Positions 1 through 9,981 of a stretch of DNA of 64,000 nt are shown piece by piece. Position 1 is the stretch's first letter. Every line of letters starts with the position of its first letter. The translations under genes and the position numbers were made by a program. The notes beneath the pieces are model-generated. The model did no database searches. It was not told the DNA's origin and was given only the letters and a program-made list of their open reading frames with translations. The stretch comes from Amoeboaphelidium occidentale (Eukaryota > Aphelidiomycota > Aphelidea): assembly GCA_023515795.1 (NCBI GenBank), contig JALGPX010000033.1:1-64000 (forward strand). Reading direction: 5' to 3'.

Positions 1-157
1 TCCGCTCACTGTCGCCAAACCGACCGCTTTCTTGACTTGCGAGCGCAGGGGCAACAACAACCGAAATCCGTTAAAATCTCAAAACATTCTGCCCCAATTG
101 TTTTTCTTATCTAAACACAGTTTAGTTTTTTATACTCACAACTTTAAATCGAATTAA

Positions 158-475
<318 letters not shown>

Positions 476-498
476 ATTTGATGACAACTGTGTTCATT

Positions 499-514
499 GG
501 TGTTCTTAAACACC
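499..514 (+). promoter_or_regulatory. Histone-type 3' stem-loop after H4
   Basis: GGTGTTCTTAAACACC forms a perfect 6-bp stem with a 4-nt loop (CTTA), starting 24 nt after the H4 stop. Stem length, loop length, the leading GG and trailing CC, and the position all match the replication-dependent histone stem-loop bound by SLBP. A purine-rich GTGAAGGAAC follows at 545-554 and could be a histone downstream element. An AATAAA at 563-568 leaves ordinary polyadenylation possible. The family rule is established; function in this organism is inferred. Confidence 0.7.
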
Positions 515-582
515 GTCCTCTACGCTGTGTACTCTATTGGCAGTGTGAAGGAACTAAAATGAAATAAATTTTTAATATACAT

Positions 583-1887
583 TCACTGAAACAAGAACAG
601 TTTTCTCACTTTAATCCGATGCTTCTCTGCGGGTGTTTCACTCTCAGTGACCAGTTCCATACTTTCTAAACCATCAGACTCGCAACGTTTTCGCTTTGAT
701 CTAAGAATCCCTCTAACTGATGAACCTTCTCGATTCAATTCTTCTTGAGAACTGGGAACCCACGAGAAAGTTTTCAAGAGAGCCTTCTCGTTTGTTTCAC
801 TCAGAGTCTTGATTATCTCGTCCTTCTTTTCCTCTGAAACATCTTGTTGGGCTAATATATCTGACTCTACTACAGAAGCTGCAGATTTCCAAGTCAGCAT
901 TTCTGCAAACAGAGAACCTAACGAAGAACTTTTTGGCTCCAACTGGGTCTGCTGCAGCATAGATTCCGAGTTATGCTCTTCTTTGGGTTCTTTAAATTCT
1001 GTAAACGTGTTGATTATCACATCTTGAACACTCTTTGAAGGTCTCCGTAGATCGAATGTTGTGATGTACTTTTCTGGATTGAACTTCACTTTGGAAGATG
1101 ATTGTAATGCATTCTCTCTGACGACGTAGAATTCTCCCTTAGAACCCTGAATGGCTGAATTTGAAGATGATGCACTAAAGTAAATGCTCTCGTTATCTCT
1201 ATCTTCATCGTCGCCGCCGTAATTATCATCATAATTGTGAAATTGATCATCGTTATGATTTCCATCTTGTTTCATCCCTTCAAGACCATAAATATTCGCA
1301 AACTCCTCATCGGTCATCAAAGAATGATTCACGTACTCTTTAGCTGCAGCGGCTATCGTCATACCGGTGATATATCGCATGGGGTTTGTGGAAGATCGAG
1401 TTACCCTTTTGTTCTGTAGCTTTTGTTGTTCAGGCTGCATAACTTCAGCGTCTACCTGTGCAGGGCTAGACAACATGGAATCTACTTCTGAAACAGCATT
1501 AGGCTCAGGAGATCCACCAGAGAAGAGCGCATCATCATGCTTTGTATCATTTGGATCAACAGCTTGTTCAGGCGTTTTATCAGCGGCTGCAACACCAGAA
1601 GTCTGTGAATCTGAGTCTTGAGGTATCCTCTGAGGTGGCGTAGCAAATGCTTCAGGTAAAAAGTATTCCAATTCAATATTTTCATATCCAGAGTTCAGTT
1701 TAGTGTTCTTCTTCGTTATCATCATCCACTCCTTCTGCAATTGCTGTTCCAATTTTAAGAGATCTTTCAGTTCCTTCTGCTTAGCTTTTGAGCTTTTCGG
1801 CTTCTTTGCCTTTGGCTTGACTGTCCTTATCGTCTGACTATCATCGCTCTTACTAGTGATGATGCTCTCAGTATCAGATTTTCTCAT
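583..1887 (-). CDS. Hypothetical low-complexity protein
   Basis: Open reading frame of 434 residues from the first in-frame ATG at 1887; the frame opens further upstream but without an ATG. No family recognised. The N-terminus is basic, followed by a predicted coiled coil (KELKDLLKLEQQLQKEWM), then acidic and Ser-rich stretches. A more ordered-looking segment reads MRYITGMTIAAAAKEYVN and DEEFANIYGLEGM, and the C-terminus is basic (GILRSKRKR). Composition suggests a nuclear, mostly disordered protein. Reading on the minus strand, a TATTAAC plus TTTCCTTTTCAG tract lies just before the ATG and looks like a 3' splice site, so a short upstream exon or 5' UTR intron is possible. It lies 53 bp downstream of the WW/FF-domain gene on the same strand. 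Confidence 0.7.
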   Translation of the reverse strand: MRKSDTESIITSKSDDSQTIRTVKPKAKKPKSSKAKQKELKDLLKLEQQLQKEWMMITKKNTKLNSGYENIELEYFLPEAFATPPQRIPQDSDSQTSGVAAADKTPEQAVDPNDTKHDDALFSGGSPEPNAVSEVDSMLSSPAQVDAEVMQPEQQKLQNKRVTRSSTNPMRYITGMTIAAAAKEYVNHSLMTDEEFANIYGLEGMKQDGNHNDDQFHNYDDNYGGDDEDRDNESIYFSASSSNSAIQGSKGEFYVVRENALQSSSKVKFNPEKYITTFDLRRPSKSVQDVIINTFTEFKEPKEEHNSESMLQQTQLEPKSSSLGSLFAEMLTWKSAASVVESDILAQQDVSEEKKDEIIKTLSETNEKALLKTFSWVPSSQEELNREGSSVRGILRSKRKRCESDGLESMELVTESETPAEKHRIKVRKLFLFQ

Positions 1888-1940
1888 CCGACTAGCAGCA
1901 CAAACTGAAAAGGAAATAACACAATAACGGGTTAATATAT

Positions 1941-2999
1941 TCAAAAGTTTCCCATGAATTCATTAAAAATTTCCTTTCTTCTTTGGGCGTCTCGCACTTG
2001 TTCATAACGGTGATCTTTCTTTAACACGCTTTTGGCTTCCTTCCACTCCATGTCTTTGTTTCCGAATGATTCTTCTAACATCTGCCGGAATTCGTTTTCT
2101 GTTCTTTCTCTTGTAGCTTTGATGTATTCCTTGAATAGCTTTTCTCGCTGTCTATGCTCAATGCGTATGAACCACGTTTCTTTCTTGTGTTTCAGTTGAA
2201 ATTCTTCCCATCGCATATCAAAGTTAAATTGGATGATATCCTTCAATTTGTCAATGTACTCCTCTTCAAATGACTTCTTCTTTTCTTCCACGGGTTTCGT
2301 AGGAACCAGCGAGGCGCAGAAATCTTCAAATAACATTTTACGTCGCTTTGGGTCTTCTACTAAATGGAAACGATCATCTTTAGCCAAGACCTTCTGAATA
2401 TCTGCAGAATAGAATGAAACAGCAGTTATTGCTTTAGTATCTTTTAATAGGCTAAGGAACTGTTCTTCGCGTTCTTCCATCGAAGGCCCTGTAACCTCTT
2501 CATGGTCTTGCTCAGAAAACTGATATTCCAGATCGCTTTCTCCAAACTCGTAATCGTCCTCTTCTGCGGGATTGCTTCCCACAGCATGTACGTGAACAAT
2601 TTCAGCTTGTGCTTCTTGTGATATATCGTGCTCCAACGCTTCCTTAACTTCTTTGTTCCGTATCGATAAGATTTCATTAACAATTTCCTCTGGACAGTCC
2701 CATTGACTCTGCTTCGTGACTAAATTAAACCAAAAATGGTTTTCCAAATTCGTGACTACGCATGCCCATTTCGTTGCGCCCACTTTGCGCATTCCTATCG
2801 GAACCTGAACACGATGTAACTTCTTCACCGCATTCTCATAGTCTTTGACTTCTTGCGGTTTCTTGAAGGAAGTTTGCTTTGTAAGTGTATTGAAATAGTA
2901 AGTCTTTGACTCTGGTGCTGGTGTCTTCAAGGATACCCAAAAGTTTATTCTGTCGCTCTTTGCCTCGTTATGATCATCGTCGTCGTGAAATCTGCTCAT
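1941..2999 (-). CDS. WW/FF-domain protein, Prp40/TCERG1-like
   Basis: 352 residues from ATG 2999. Two WW-type domains lie in the first third: one around residues 20-52 with FWVSLKTP and YYFNTLTKQTSF, and a second around 73-103 with KWACVVTN and FWFNLVTKQSQWDCP. At least two FF domains follow, one around 175-230 (EEQFLSLLKD, DDRFHLVEDPKRRKMLF) and one at the C-terminus (DHRYEQVRDAQRRKEIFNEF). WW-then-FF order is diagnostic of the Prp40 / CA150 (TCERG1) group, which links splicing factors and the RNA polymerase II C-terminal domain. The protein is short, since Prp40 usually has more FF domains, and the FF spacing looks closer to TCERG1. No intron is needed. The gene is divergent from the first TALE homeobox gene. 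Confidence 0.88.
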   Translation of the reverse strand: MSRFHDDDDHNEAKSDRINFWVSLKTPAPESKTYYFNTLTKQTSFKKPQEVKDYENAVKKLHRVQVPIGMRKVGATKWACVVTNLENHFWFNLVTKQSQWDCPEEIVNEILSIRNKEVKEALEHDISQEAQAEIVHVHAVGSNPAEEDDYEFGESDLEYQFSEQDHEEVTGPSMEEREEQFLSLLKDTKAITAVSFYSADIQKVLAKDDRFHLVEDPKRRKMLFEDFCASLVPTKPVEEKKKSFEEEYIDKLKDIIQFNFDMRWEEFQLKHKKETWFIRIEHRQREKLFKEYIKATRERTENEFRQMLEESFGNKDMEWKEAKSVLKKDHRYEQVRDAQRRKEIFNEFMGNF

Positions 3000-3301
3000 C
3001 GTTTCAAAAAGAAGAAAGAATGTAATATCAATAGATTCAGAGCAAACGGCTGCGTGTTCAAGATAGTTTTGGCCTGTTTCCGCAAGTTAACGCTGAGTGT
3101 CTAACGGATGTAACTTCATGGCTTCGTGTAAACAGGCATAGGCCAATCAGAACTTGAGTATCATTATCGACCAATACAATTTCACAATTACACGACTCTA
3201 ACTGCAGTGTACGACGTCTTACAGACCAATCAACGCTTGGAGAATACGCTTTCAGTCACACAAGACCGGAACTCGACTTTTTTCACTAAACAAGTTCTTA
3301 C
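3000..3301. promoter_or_regulatory. Divergent promoter with three CCAAT boxes
   Basis: About 300 bp between the WW/FF gene and the first homeobox gene. CCAAT occurs at 3143-3147, 3171-3175 and 3226-3230, all in plus orientation. CCAAT is the core of NF-Y/HAP sites; use here is inferred from clustering. No other gene is seen in this stretch. Confidence 0.45.
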
Positions 3302-3940
3302 ATGACTAGTTCTGGTAATGGTATCAATGGTGATAGCGTGGGGCACAATCTGGGAAGTGCCAGCATTCAAGATTTACAGCAACAAGGGTCTATGGGGCGT
3401 GTCAGTCAGAAGGTGCTTGAAGCAAGAAGAAAACAGCGACGAACGTTGCCGCATTCCGTGTCAACGTATCTGAAACAATGGTTACAAGAAAACAGAAGCC
3501 ACCCGTATCCAACGGAAGAACAGAAAATGCAGTGGTCCAAACAGTTTGATATGACATTGGTGCAAGTGAACAACTGGTTTGTTAATGCTAGAAGAAGGTA
3601 TCTTGATAAACTGAACGCAGGCCGCGAACGGGTTCCTCCAATGCACACTCCACCTGCTACAATGGATCGTCACGGTGATGTTCTGCCTCCGATTTCGATT
3701 ATTTCTCCTAGATCTCAAGGCCCACAAAGCAATCTTCTCAGACTTTATGATCGCACAGACTCTTACTCACAAGGATCTTCAAACTCAGATGTCACAGATT
3801 ACTGCTCATTGCCTCAGCCATCTGCTACCCCATCACCAAGAGATCTTGCTGATCATCGAGTGAGAAGTTTCTCAGAACCTAATACGCTTGAAACACCTAT
3901 CAAGAGAAGAAGGCTATCCGTTAAAGATTTGATTAATTGA
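3302..3940 (+). CDS. TALE homeodomain transcription factor 1
   Basis: 212 residues from ATG 3302, no intron. The homeodomain spans about residues 43-104. Between helices 1 and 2 it carries the three-residue TALE insertion in the HPYP form, and the recognition helix reads VNNWFVNARRRY at about 89-100. DNA-binding residues W, F, N and R of helix 3 are intact. The rest is Ser/Pro-rich and presumably disordered. The C-terminus ends KRRRLSVKDLIN, which resembles the C-termini of the two other TALE proteins in this window. TALE proteins in fungi include mating-type and Cup9/Tos8-like regulators; the specific role here is unknown. Confidence 0.95.
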   Translation: MTSSGNGINGDSVGHNLGSASIQDLQQQGSMGRVSQKVLEARRKQRRTLPHSVSTYLKQWLQENRSHPYPTEEQKMQWSKQFDMTLVQVNNWFVNARRRYLDKLNAGRERVPPMHTPPATMDRHGDVLPPISIISPRSQGPQSNLLRLYDRTDSYSQGSSNSDVTDYCSLPQPSATPSPRDLADHRVRSFSEPNTLETPIKRRRLSVKDLIN

Positions 3941-4054
3941 AAAGGATTTCATACATCAATTCAAAACAATACCAAACAACTCTTTATGTTTTTATTAGCC
4001 TCTATCAGTGGCTTTGTACATCAATAAATGCGTTTTACTCTGAATAGCAACCTC

Positions 4055-4858
4055 TTACGCTTCAATATCAATTGGTGCAGTTTTCTTCGCAGAAAGTACG
4101 CACCTGAAAATGATAAATGTCACAACTTCCAATACGCCAATGGTTCCACCAATTGTATTCACAACCCATATCCAGTAATTCTGTTTCAGTATGCCGTAAA
4201 TTGCCCAAAAGAAACCATTCAATGAAGTTGTAACACTCAATGGCAAAAACAAGTATGCTACGTTTCTTGTCTTGATAACTTTGTAAATTGTTAGCAGAGG
4301 AAACGTGTAGAAGCTTATCAGTATGACATTTGCAAAGATGGCCAGCGGTAATGAAAGCGAAAGTGTGTCCTGAATCGAGAAATACACACAAAGGAATAAG
4401 CTAAGCAGTAACAATGGCGTAACAGCAGTAAGAACAATGAGACCAGTTTTGACTTGACGTACGAACTCACTGTCACTCCAGTCTAATATCTCAGCAGATG
4501 AGACTTGATCTTCAACAACAGAGACAGTATCACGTTTCGCCACTTCGACCTCAAAATCTGACGTAATCCGGGTAAGCTCTTCTGGTGCAGCGTTTCTGGA
4601 AAGCCTTTTTTTGGTTTGCTTCACAATATATGCGCTAAAACCCAGCAAACCAACAAATAGTCCGTAGAGATTAGGCCAAAACAGTAATGCATCTCTCGTG
4701 GCAGTAGCGTAAAAGATCCATGCAATAGTATTAACAATTATCAGCGCGATGGGCACAATGCTAAAGTAAGGCTTGAGCTTGAAAATCCCAAAGAGCGGAG
4801 AAGTGAATAATACAGCTGCACAGATACCACCCAGAATTGGGAAAGCAAGCTCTGACAT
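4055..4858 (-). CDS. SWEET/MtN3 sugar transporter
   Basis: 267 residues from ATG 4858. The frame continues open upstream, but MSELAFPILGG is where family similarity begins. Two MtN3/saliva repeats are visible, each a three-helix bundle: residues about 5-80 (LFTSPLFGIFKLK, ALLFWPNLYGLFVGLLGF) and about 165-250 (FYTFPLLTIYKVIKTRN, NGFFWAIYGILKQNYWIWVVN). Seven membrane segments are predicted, with a charged cytosolic loop around 85-140. SWEETs are bidirectional sugar uniporters, known in plants, animals and some early-diverging fungi but absent from yeasts. The gene diverges from the second TALE homeobox gene. Confidence 0.9.
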   Translation of the reverse strand: MSELAFPILGGICAAVLFTSPLFGIFKLKPYFSIVPIALIIVNTIAWIFYATATRDALLFWPNLYGLFVGLLGFSAYIVKQTKKRLSRNAAPEELTRITSDFEVEVAKRDTVSVVEDQVSSAEILDWSDSEFVRQVKTGLIVLTAVTPLLLLSLFLCVYFSIQDTLSLSLPLAIFANVILISFYTFPLLTIYKVIKTRNVAYLFLPLSVTTSLNGFFWAIYGILKQNYWIWVVNTIGGTIGVLEVVTFIIFRCVLSAKKTAPIDIEA

Positions 4859-5110
4859 GCAGCAACGATTATTTTTGGAAAGAAAAACAACTAGATCTGC
4901 ACTTCGAAGAAACGCGGTAGTTGTACGTGATTCAAGGTAACAAGGATTGAAGTTGTAGCGCTGTAACACAAGGCTGAAACGGTTGGACCAATTACCTTGC
5001 TGTTTCACAGCCAGCAAATTTCTAGACCAATCACAAGTCCCTTGAAGTCCACAAGTATCCCAAAGTTGCACGGGATTCATTTTCACAACCGTAATATAAC
5101 TTACATCTTT
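4859..5110. promoter_or_regulatory. Shared SWEET / TALE2 divergent promoter
   Basis: 252 bp between the two start codons, with CCAAT at 4988-4992 and 5027-5031. Inferred bidirectional promoter; no further gene seen. Confidence 0.4.
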
Positions 5111-5929
5111 ATGTTCTCCGAACAAGCTTTACATGATCCTAAAAAAGGGCAGCAAAATGCAAAGTTAGGGTCTTTGCCTTCCTTGAGTGCCTTATCGCAA
5201 ACTTCTACTAACAAAGAAGCAACACCGCTTTGTTTAGCTTCAGTTCACAGTATCAGTGGCCCAGCATCACAAATACCAAGTTTAGCTTCGATATCGCTTC
5301 AGATGCTATCAACGCATGATAGTCGTGATTTGTCGCGGGAGACAAGTGAGATCCCGCCACTTAAAGCGCTTTCAACTTCAATGGGATACAATTCTACATT
5401 CAACATGCAAAATCCTGCACCAGCTATGAATACTACGGATGGTTTAATGGTGTTATCACGATGTTCTTCGATCGTTTCCCCAGTTGCACAATTGAACAAC
5501 TCTCAATTTTACAGCGCGCAACCTTTAAGAGCAAGATCTGTTAGTTCAAACGAAGGCGAAAGTCATTCACAGATGGCTCGGCGACGCAATCGCTCAAAGA
5601 AATACAAAATATTGTCTGTAGCAGCAACCCAATACTTAAAACAATGGATGAAAAAGAACTATGAGCATCCATATCCCTCAAAGGAAGAAAAGGATTTCAT
5701 TTCCAAACATTTTGATATGACTATGGCGCAAGTTAATAATTGGTTCGTGAATGCAAGAAGAAAGGTTGATGCCCACATTAAACAAAGTAGATTTCTACGA
5801 AACAACGAAGGTGAAGAATACTTGCCTCAAACTGGACCTTATTCTCCATCAGTTTCAGTATCTCCATCTCTTACGGCCTCAGATGACGGACGAGACCGAA
5901 GACACGATCTCAAATTCCTTATTTATTAA
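5111..5929 (+). CDS. TALE homeodomain transcription factor 2
   Basis: 272 residues from ATG 5111 (MFSEQALHDPKK). The frame is open further 5' but begins without an ATG. The homeodomain lies in the second half, about residues 155-220, with the TALE spacer HPYPSKEEKD and recognition helix VNNWFVNARRK. It is closer to TALE1 than to TALE3: TALE1 reads QFDMTLVQVNNWFVNARRR and this protein has HFDMTMAQVNNWFVNARRK. The N-terminal 150 residues are Ser/Thr/Ala-rich without a recognised domain. The C-terminus reads DRRHDLKFLIY, a diverged form of the C-terminal motif in TALE1 and TALE3. Probably a nuclear DNA-binding regulator. Confidence 0.93.
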   Translation: MFSEQALHDPKKGQQNAKLGSLPSLSALSQTSTNKEATPLCLASVHSISGPASQIPSLASISLQMLSTHDSRDLSRETSEIPPLKALSTSMGYNSTFNMQNPAPAMNTTDGLMVLSRCSSIVSPVAQLNNSQFYSAQPLRARSVSSNEGESHSQMARRRNRSKKYKILSVAATQYLKQWMKKNYEHPYPSKEEKDFISKHFDMTMAQVNNWFVNARRKVDAHIKQSRFLRNNEGEEYLPQTGPYSPSVSVSPSLTASDDGRDRRHDLKFLIY

Positions 5930-6321
5930 GCTGCAAAGACATGAAGTCAGCAAATTTTCGTAGACTGTTTCTATTTTTGTTTTTATAATGAAAGTCCTTG
6001 GGTTTTATCAGTTTATGAACGTTACATGGTTTAATCGTTTGGATCTATCGAAACATTAAGCTCCTATGTATGGATCTTCGTTGTGAATGCAAAAATGGAT
6101 GAGATTGCTCCATCGTAATATATAGGAATATCTCCGCTAATGATGTTGAGACTAAGAGGTGATAAAGATTGGATTCTAATCGTGGAAATTCAGCTGTCAA
6201 TCGTGAACGTTCTGGAGGAAGGGGCAGTCTCGAATCAATCGATTTTTCAACTCTTTCCAGAAACCCCAATTAAGCTGCCCCCTTTGAAAATCAAAACTAA
6301 TCAAGCGCAACTAAGATTACT
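5930..6321. other. Intergenic, no gene seen
   Basis: About 390 bp between TALE2 and the GT14 gene, AT-rich with a probable 3' end of TALE2 around 5960-6000. Short open frames lack family signal. Presumed promoter of the glycosyltransferase. Confidence 0.5.
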
Positions 6322-8652
6322 ATGGTAGTTAGTATAAAACATTTATTCTTTGTGCTTTTCGTTCTGTTAGGCAGGAATGCCGCTTTGTTAATAAGAGCCA
6401 AGGATCAAGTGGAGCAACAACTGAAAGCCGAAAGCGACGGCGTCGGCAACGAGTACAGTCCCACGGCTTTTCTGGTGGACTCTCTGGAGAACGCAGATCA
6501 GTACGATGATGAAGGCGATGAGATTTCTATTAGTGGCTACGAGCCAATACAAGTGAACTCTGAGGAACAGTCAAGCAAAGTTGGAGCCAATGGAAAAAGC
6601 AAAGATTCCAAGAGCGATGGAGATGATGGAGTATCGGAATGGCTCAGTTTCTTCAATGGTCCAGATTCTTCATGGGAGTATCCTTATCCAAAGGATGACG
6701 GTCTTCAGCAGATTGTGGGGTTCTCTTATTGCAAACAGCTCAACTTGGCCGTGTTCGACGTCGATGCTCCTATGAATGCTCTCATAGTTGAAGCTATTCT
6801 CGAACTGGAAGACTCAGAGAATGAAAGGTCAAAGAATGGTGGGTTACTGCGCCAATTGGTAATGCACAAGAAGTTGGCTCGAATGTTCTCACCGACTATT
6901 GATCCTGACTCCTTACCAAAGTTTATGAAATCAACAGATAAGGGCAAAAGCTCTATTTTGAATGATACATTTACGCCAGATGGTGATAAGGATGATCCTA
7001 CCAGCTCTATTCCTAAGATCACAATTCGACAATTGGGGCATCAGAATTTTGTCAAGCTTATCGATGCTGTTGCTGAATTACTATTTCATGCTGTCGTGTC
7101 AAAGTACAAACTAATGCCTTTGGAGAAGAACAACATTTTCGATTCTTTTATTAGGAGTCCAGTTGATTCGAATGCTGAAGCCAAGCGGTTTAGTTGTTTT
7201 ATGGCTGCTGATGGTCACAATGACTGGGTTCAGTTAACGATACTCAAGCAGAAGCTTCTGCGATTTGTTGAAGGTCGCTTATACTTTGACAATGAAATCA
7301 GGTATCAATGGCTTGACATGGGCTTGGTTCAGAAAGAAGCTCGGCAAATGCACCGACAATGGGCACAATGTCGCGAAGGCTGTAAACCAGTGGAAAATGA
7401 GCCTGAACAGCAGCCATTATCTACAGTCTCCGCTGACAAGCTATCTGACTATTTCGGTTTCAGAAAGTTTATCACGGCGATAAAGAATAACAAAAAAGGC
7501 GCAGACTCTGAACAAGACTACGTAAAAGTTTCTCCAGTAAGTCCTCATGAAGTCAAGCCTCACAAGCTGGCATACTTTCTTTTGGTGCACAAGGATTATG
7601 ACAACGTAGTCAGTTTGTTGGAATCTATAGTGGATCCTTATGTCACAATACTAATTCACGTTGATGGAAAGTCACCGTCACTGAAAAAGCAGCTTCTGGA
7701 ACTCTTATCTAAAAAAGCACAAGAGGATGAGAATTATAAACGCGTGCGGATTATGAAACGAAGTTTCTGTGGGGTATGGGGTCACTCCACGTTGGTTTTT
7801 GCGCAACTAGCTGGCTTCTTTGAGCTTATGAGCATGAATACCGAATGGGAATATGTTATTAACTTGAGTGGTCATGATTATCCATTGAGAATGAATGATG
7901 TTATTTACAAAGATTTGAAAGCTAATGGAGTCACCAATTACATCGAACATTGGAACTCTATGGATGGTAATTTTTTTAGATAGGAGCTCGCTAATCTTTT
8001 AGCTATTGAACGTGTTAATGATCAGCCAAACCTGTTGTCCACTTCAAATATAGCTGGACAGCCTATGGATGTTGATGAAGACTTGGATATTTATGATATC
8101 TTGCCTGAAGGAGACAAGACCAAACAAATACCGCAAGAAGTTCTCTCTGAGATTACTCAAGTACTCAAAACACAGAAGCTAGGAAAACTTTCCTTTCCAT
8201 TTTCTCACTGGCCAGTTTATAAGCACCATCAGTGGATGATTCTCCATCGTTCTTTTGTGGAGCATATGAGATATTCTCCTACTGCAATTTACCTCGCTGC
8301 ATTCATGGAATTCGCCGTGATTCCTGACGAGAGTTATTTCGCCACTCTTTTACGGAATTCCCCAATAGGTCCAACGAATTCTGGATCAAATGCCGCATAT
8401 GGCAAAAGCAAAATTACAAATGATTTTAAAAGGTTTTTGGTATTCCTTCCTGGAGCTATTCATCCAAGATGGATTACTGAGACTGATTTGGGGGTTCTAG
8501 TTGATGCCGTAGAACGAGGGAAAGCATTCACTAGAAAAATTAATGTCGGAGGTAAAAAGGGAGAATCTTTAAGAAAGGGCATTGAACGCATAAGAGCATG
8601 GGACTGGAATCGGACTTTTGGTAAAGAGTCAAATCTAAAGCTTACTGTTTGA
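6322..8652 (+). CDS. GT14 xylosyltransferase-like glycosyltransferase
   Basis: 764 residues in two exons (6322-7966 and 8003-8652). The 36-nt intron starts GTAATT and ends TTTTAG, with a CTAAT branch-like site. The start is an N-terminal hydrophobic segment (HLFFVLFVLLGRNAALL) that acts as a signal or type II anchor. The catalytic region begins near residue 415 with LAYFLLVHKDYDNV, then IHVDGKS, VWGHSTLVFAQLAGF and INLSGHDYPLR. Exon 2 carries HHQWMILHRSFVEH and IPDESYFATLLRNS. These are hallmarks of GT14 (peptide O-xylosyltransferase / core-2 I-branching) enzymes that act in the Golgi on proteins. The roughly 400-residue N-terminal region is acidic and unrecognised. Acceptor specificity cannot be read from sequence. 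Confidence 0.9.
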
Positions 8653-8712
8653 GGTTTACTCTGAATAGATTTTTGCTATCAAGGCCTCCAATCCTATGAA
8701 ACTGTCTCAACA

Positions 8713-9768
8713 ATGATTGTTCAACTACCAACTGAGATAATTCTCGAGATATTTGGTCACCTAGATGTGGCGAGTATGGCTGCAATGATAAAAGCGTTTC
8801 CAGAACTAGGAGATATCGCGATTAATGTCATACAAAACAAGTTACGCGTTGATATGAAACAACGATGGGATATGAACGCCTTAAAAGTTCGTTTCGATGT
8901 CAATGCTGAGCATTTCTGGCAAGGTCGACTAATGCCGGAATACCTCGCGTTTCATCGAGCACATTCGCGTAAGGATCCAATGTGGCTATCCTTCGATCCT
9001 ATGTTTGATGAAGGAAGTTTCTATGTTCCTAACAAGAGGAGTAAAGATGGCTTGAGCATGCGCATATGCGACCAACTTACGAATACCGCTCAAGCTCAAC
9101 ATGAAACTTTGTTGGAAGGGTCTTGTTGGAAGATTTCGAAATTTTCGGTTTACGACAGTGATGAAGAATCTAGTCTTGCTGTCATTTGTAAGGTATCCTT
9201 AAGGATCGATGCTGTTGTGAAGTTGCTTTACGGGGTGAAAATTGATCAATGTGTGGAGAACTCGTTGTCACAACATAGCAACGCGAACATTTGATATTCT
9301 TGGTAATCTCGTAGAATGCTCAAGAGCGATTCTTCAATATCATGGCAAAGGAAGGGTCGAAGGACCATCCATGAAAATGTCATGGTTTACGACCCTTATA
9401 GCAGCACCTATGGTTTCTTGAAGAACGAAAAGATCACAACCGACCCATTGTTTAGAGTCAAGTTCAAGAGGTTCTTCGGTGATGATCAGATGAGTGATTT
9501 GGATGAGGATTTGAATGAGTTCCCACAGGAGGCGATATCATCTCCAGATGTGGAGGAAGTGAGAGATGAAACCGAAGAGAGGCGAACCACATGTGATGCG
9601 AGCACACAGACAGATGATCAACCTACTCAGACCTCAGAGATCCATTCAGTAGAGCCAAGTAGCATTTCTATGGATCTGGAGTCGATTCTAGCAATGCGAG
9701 AAGCTTTGAAGATACTGATGCAAGAAAAGATTGATAACGACGTCAATTTGATACTTTCATCAGTTTAA
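8713..9768 (+). CDS. F-box protein, gene structure unresolved
   Basis: ATG 8713 opens an F-box: VQLPTEIILEIFGHLDVASM followed by a helical stretch typical of Skp1-binding F-boxes. This frame stops at 9292-9294. The same frame reopens near 9316 and runs to 9768 with KGRRTIHENVMVYDP, then an acidic tail holding STQTDDQPTQT. The segment between contains a different-frame coding-like stretch (TFDILGNLVECSRAIL, about 9284-9331). The likely explanation is one or two short introns between about 9188 and 9354; candidate donors are GTAAGG at 9188, GTGAAA at 9235 and GTAGAA at 9311. A pseudogene or sequencing error is the alternative. The TQT motifs resemble LC8 dynein-light-chain ligands. Substrate unknown. 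Confidence 0.6.
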
Positions 9769-9981
9769 TTTCAATTTGAAACAATAGACTTTTAAAATTA
9801 AGTTTCTGTGCATGATTTGAAGGTAGAAGTGTTTCTCGTGAACGCCTGAGAAGACTAATTGATCAAAGGTGCATGACATTCCTCAAACAGCTTACTCTCT
9901 ACTCAAAGTCCACACATGACGAATTACCTCATGGAAAGATGCATTAATAATTTGCAGTTTTATTTTTTTTGAATACAAATA

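Noticed and set aside
1941-1944. Overlap of the WW/FF gene and the 583 gene, giving a translational-coupling overlap
   Set aside because: The apparent start at 1944 is TTG; the first ATG is 1887, so there is a 53-bp spacer.
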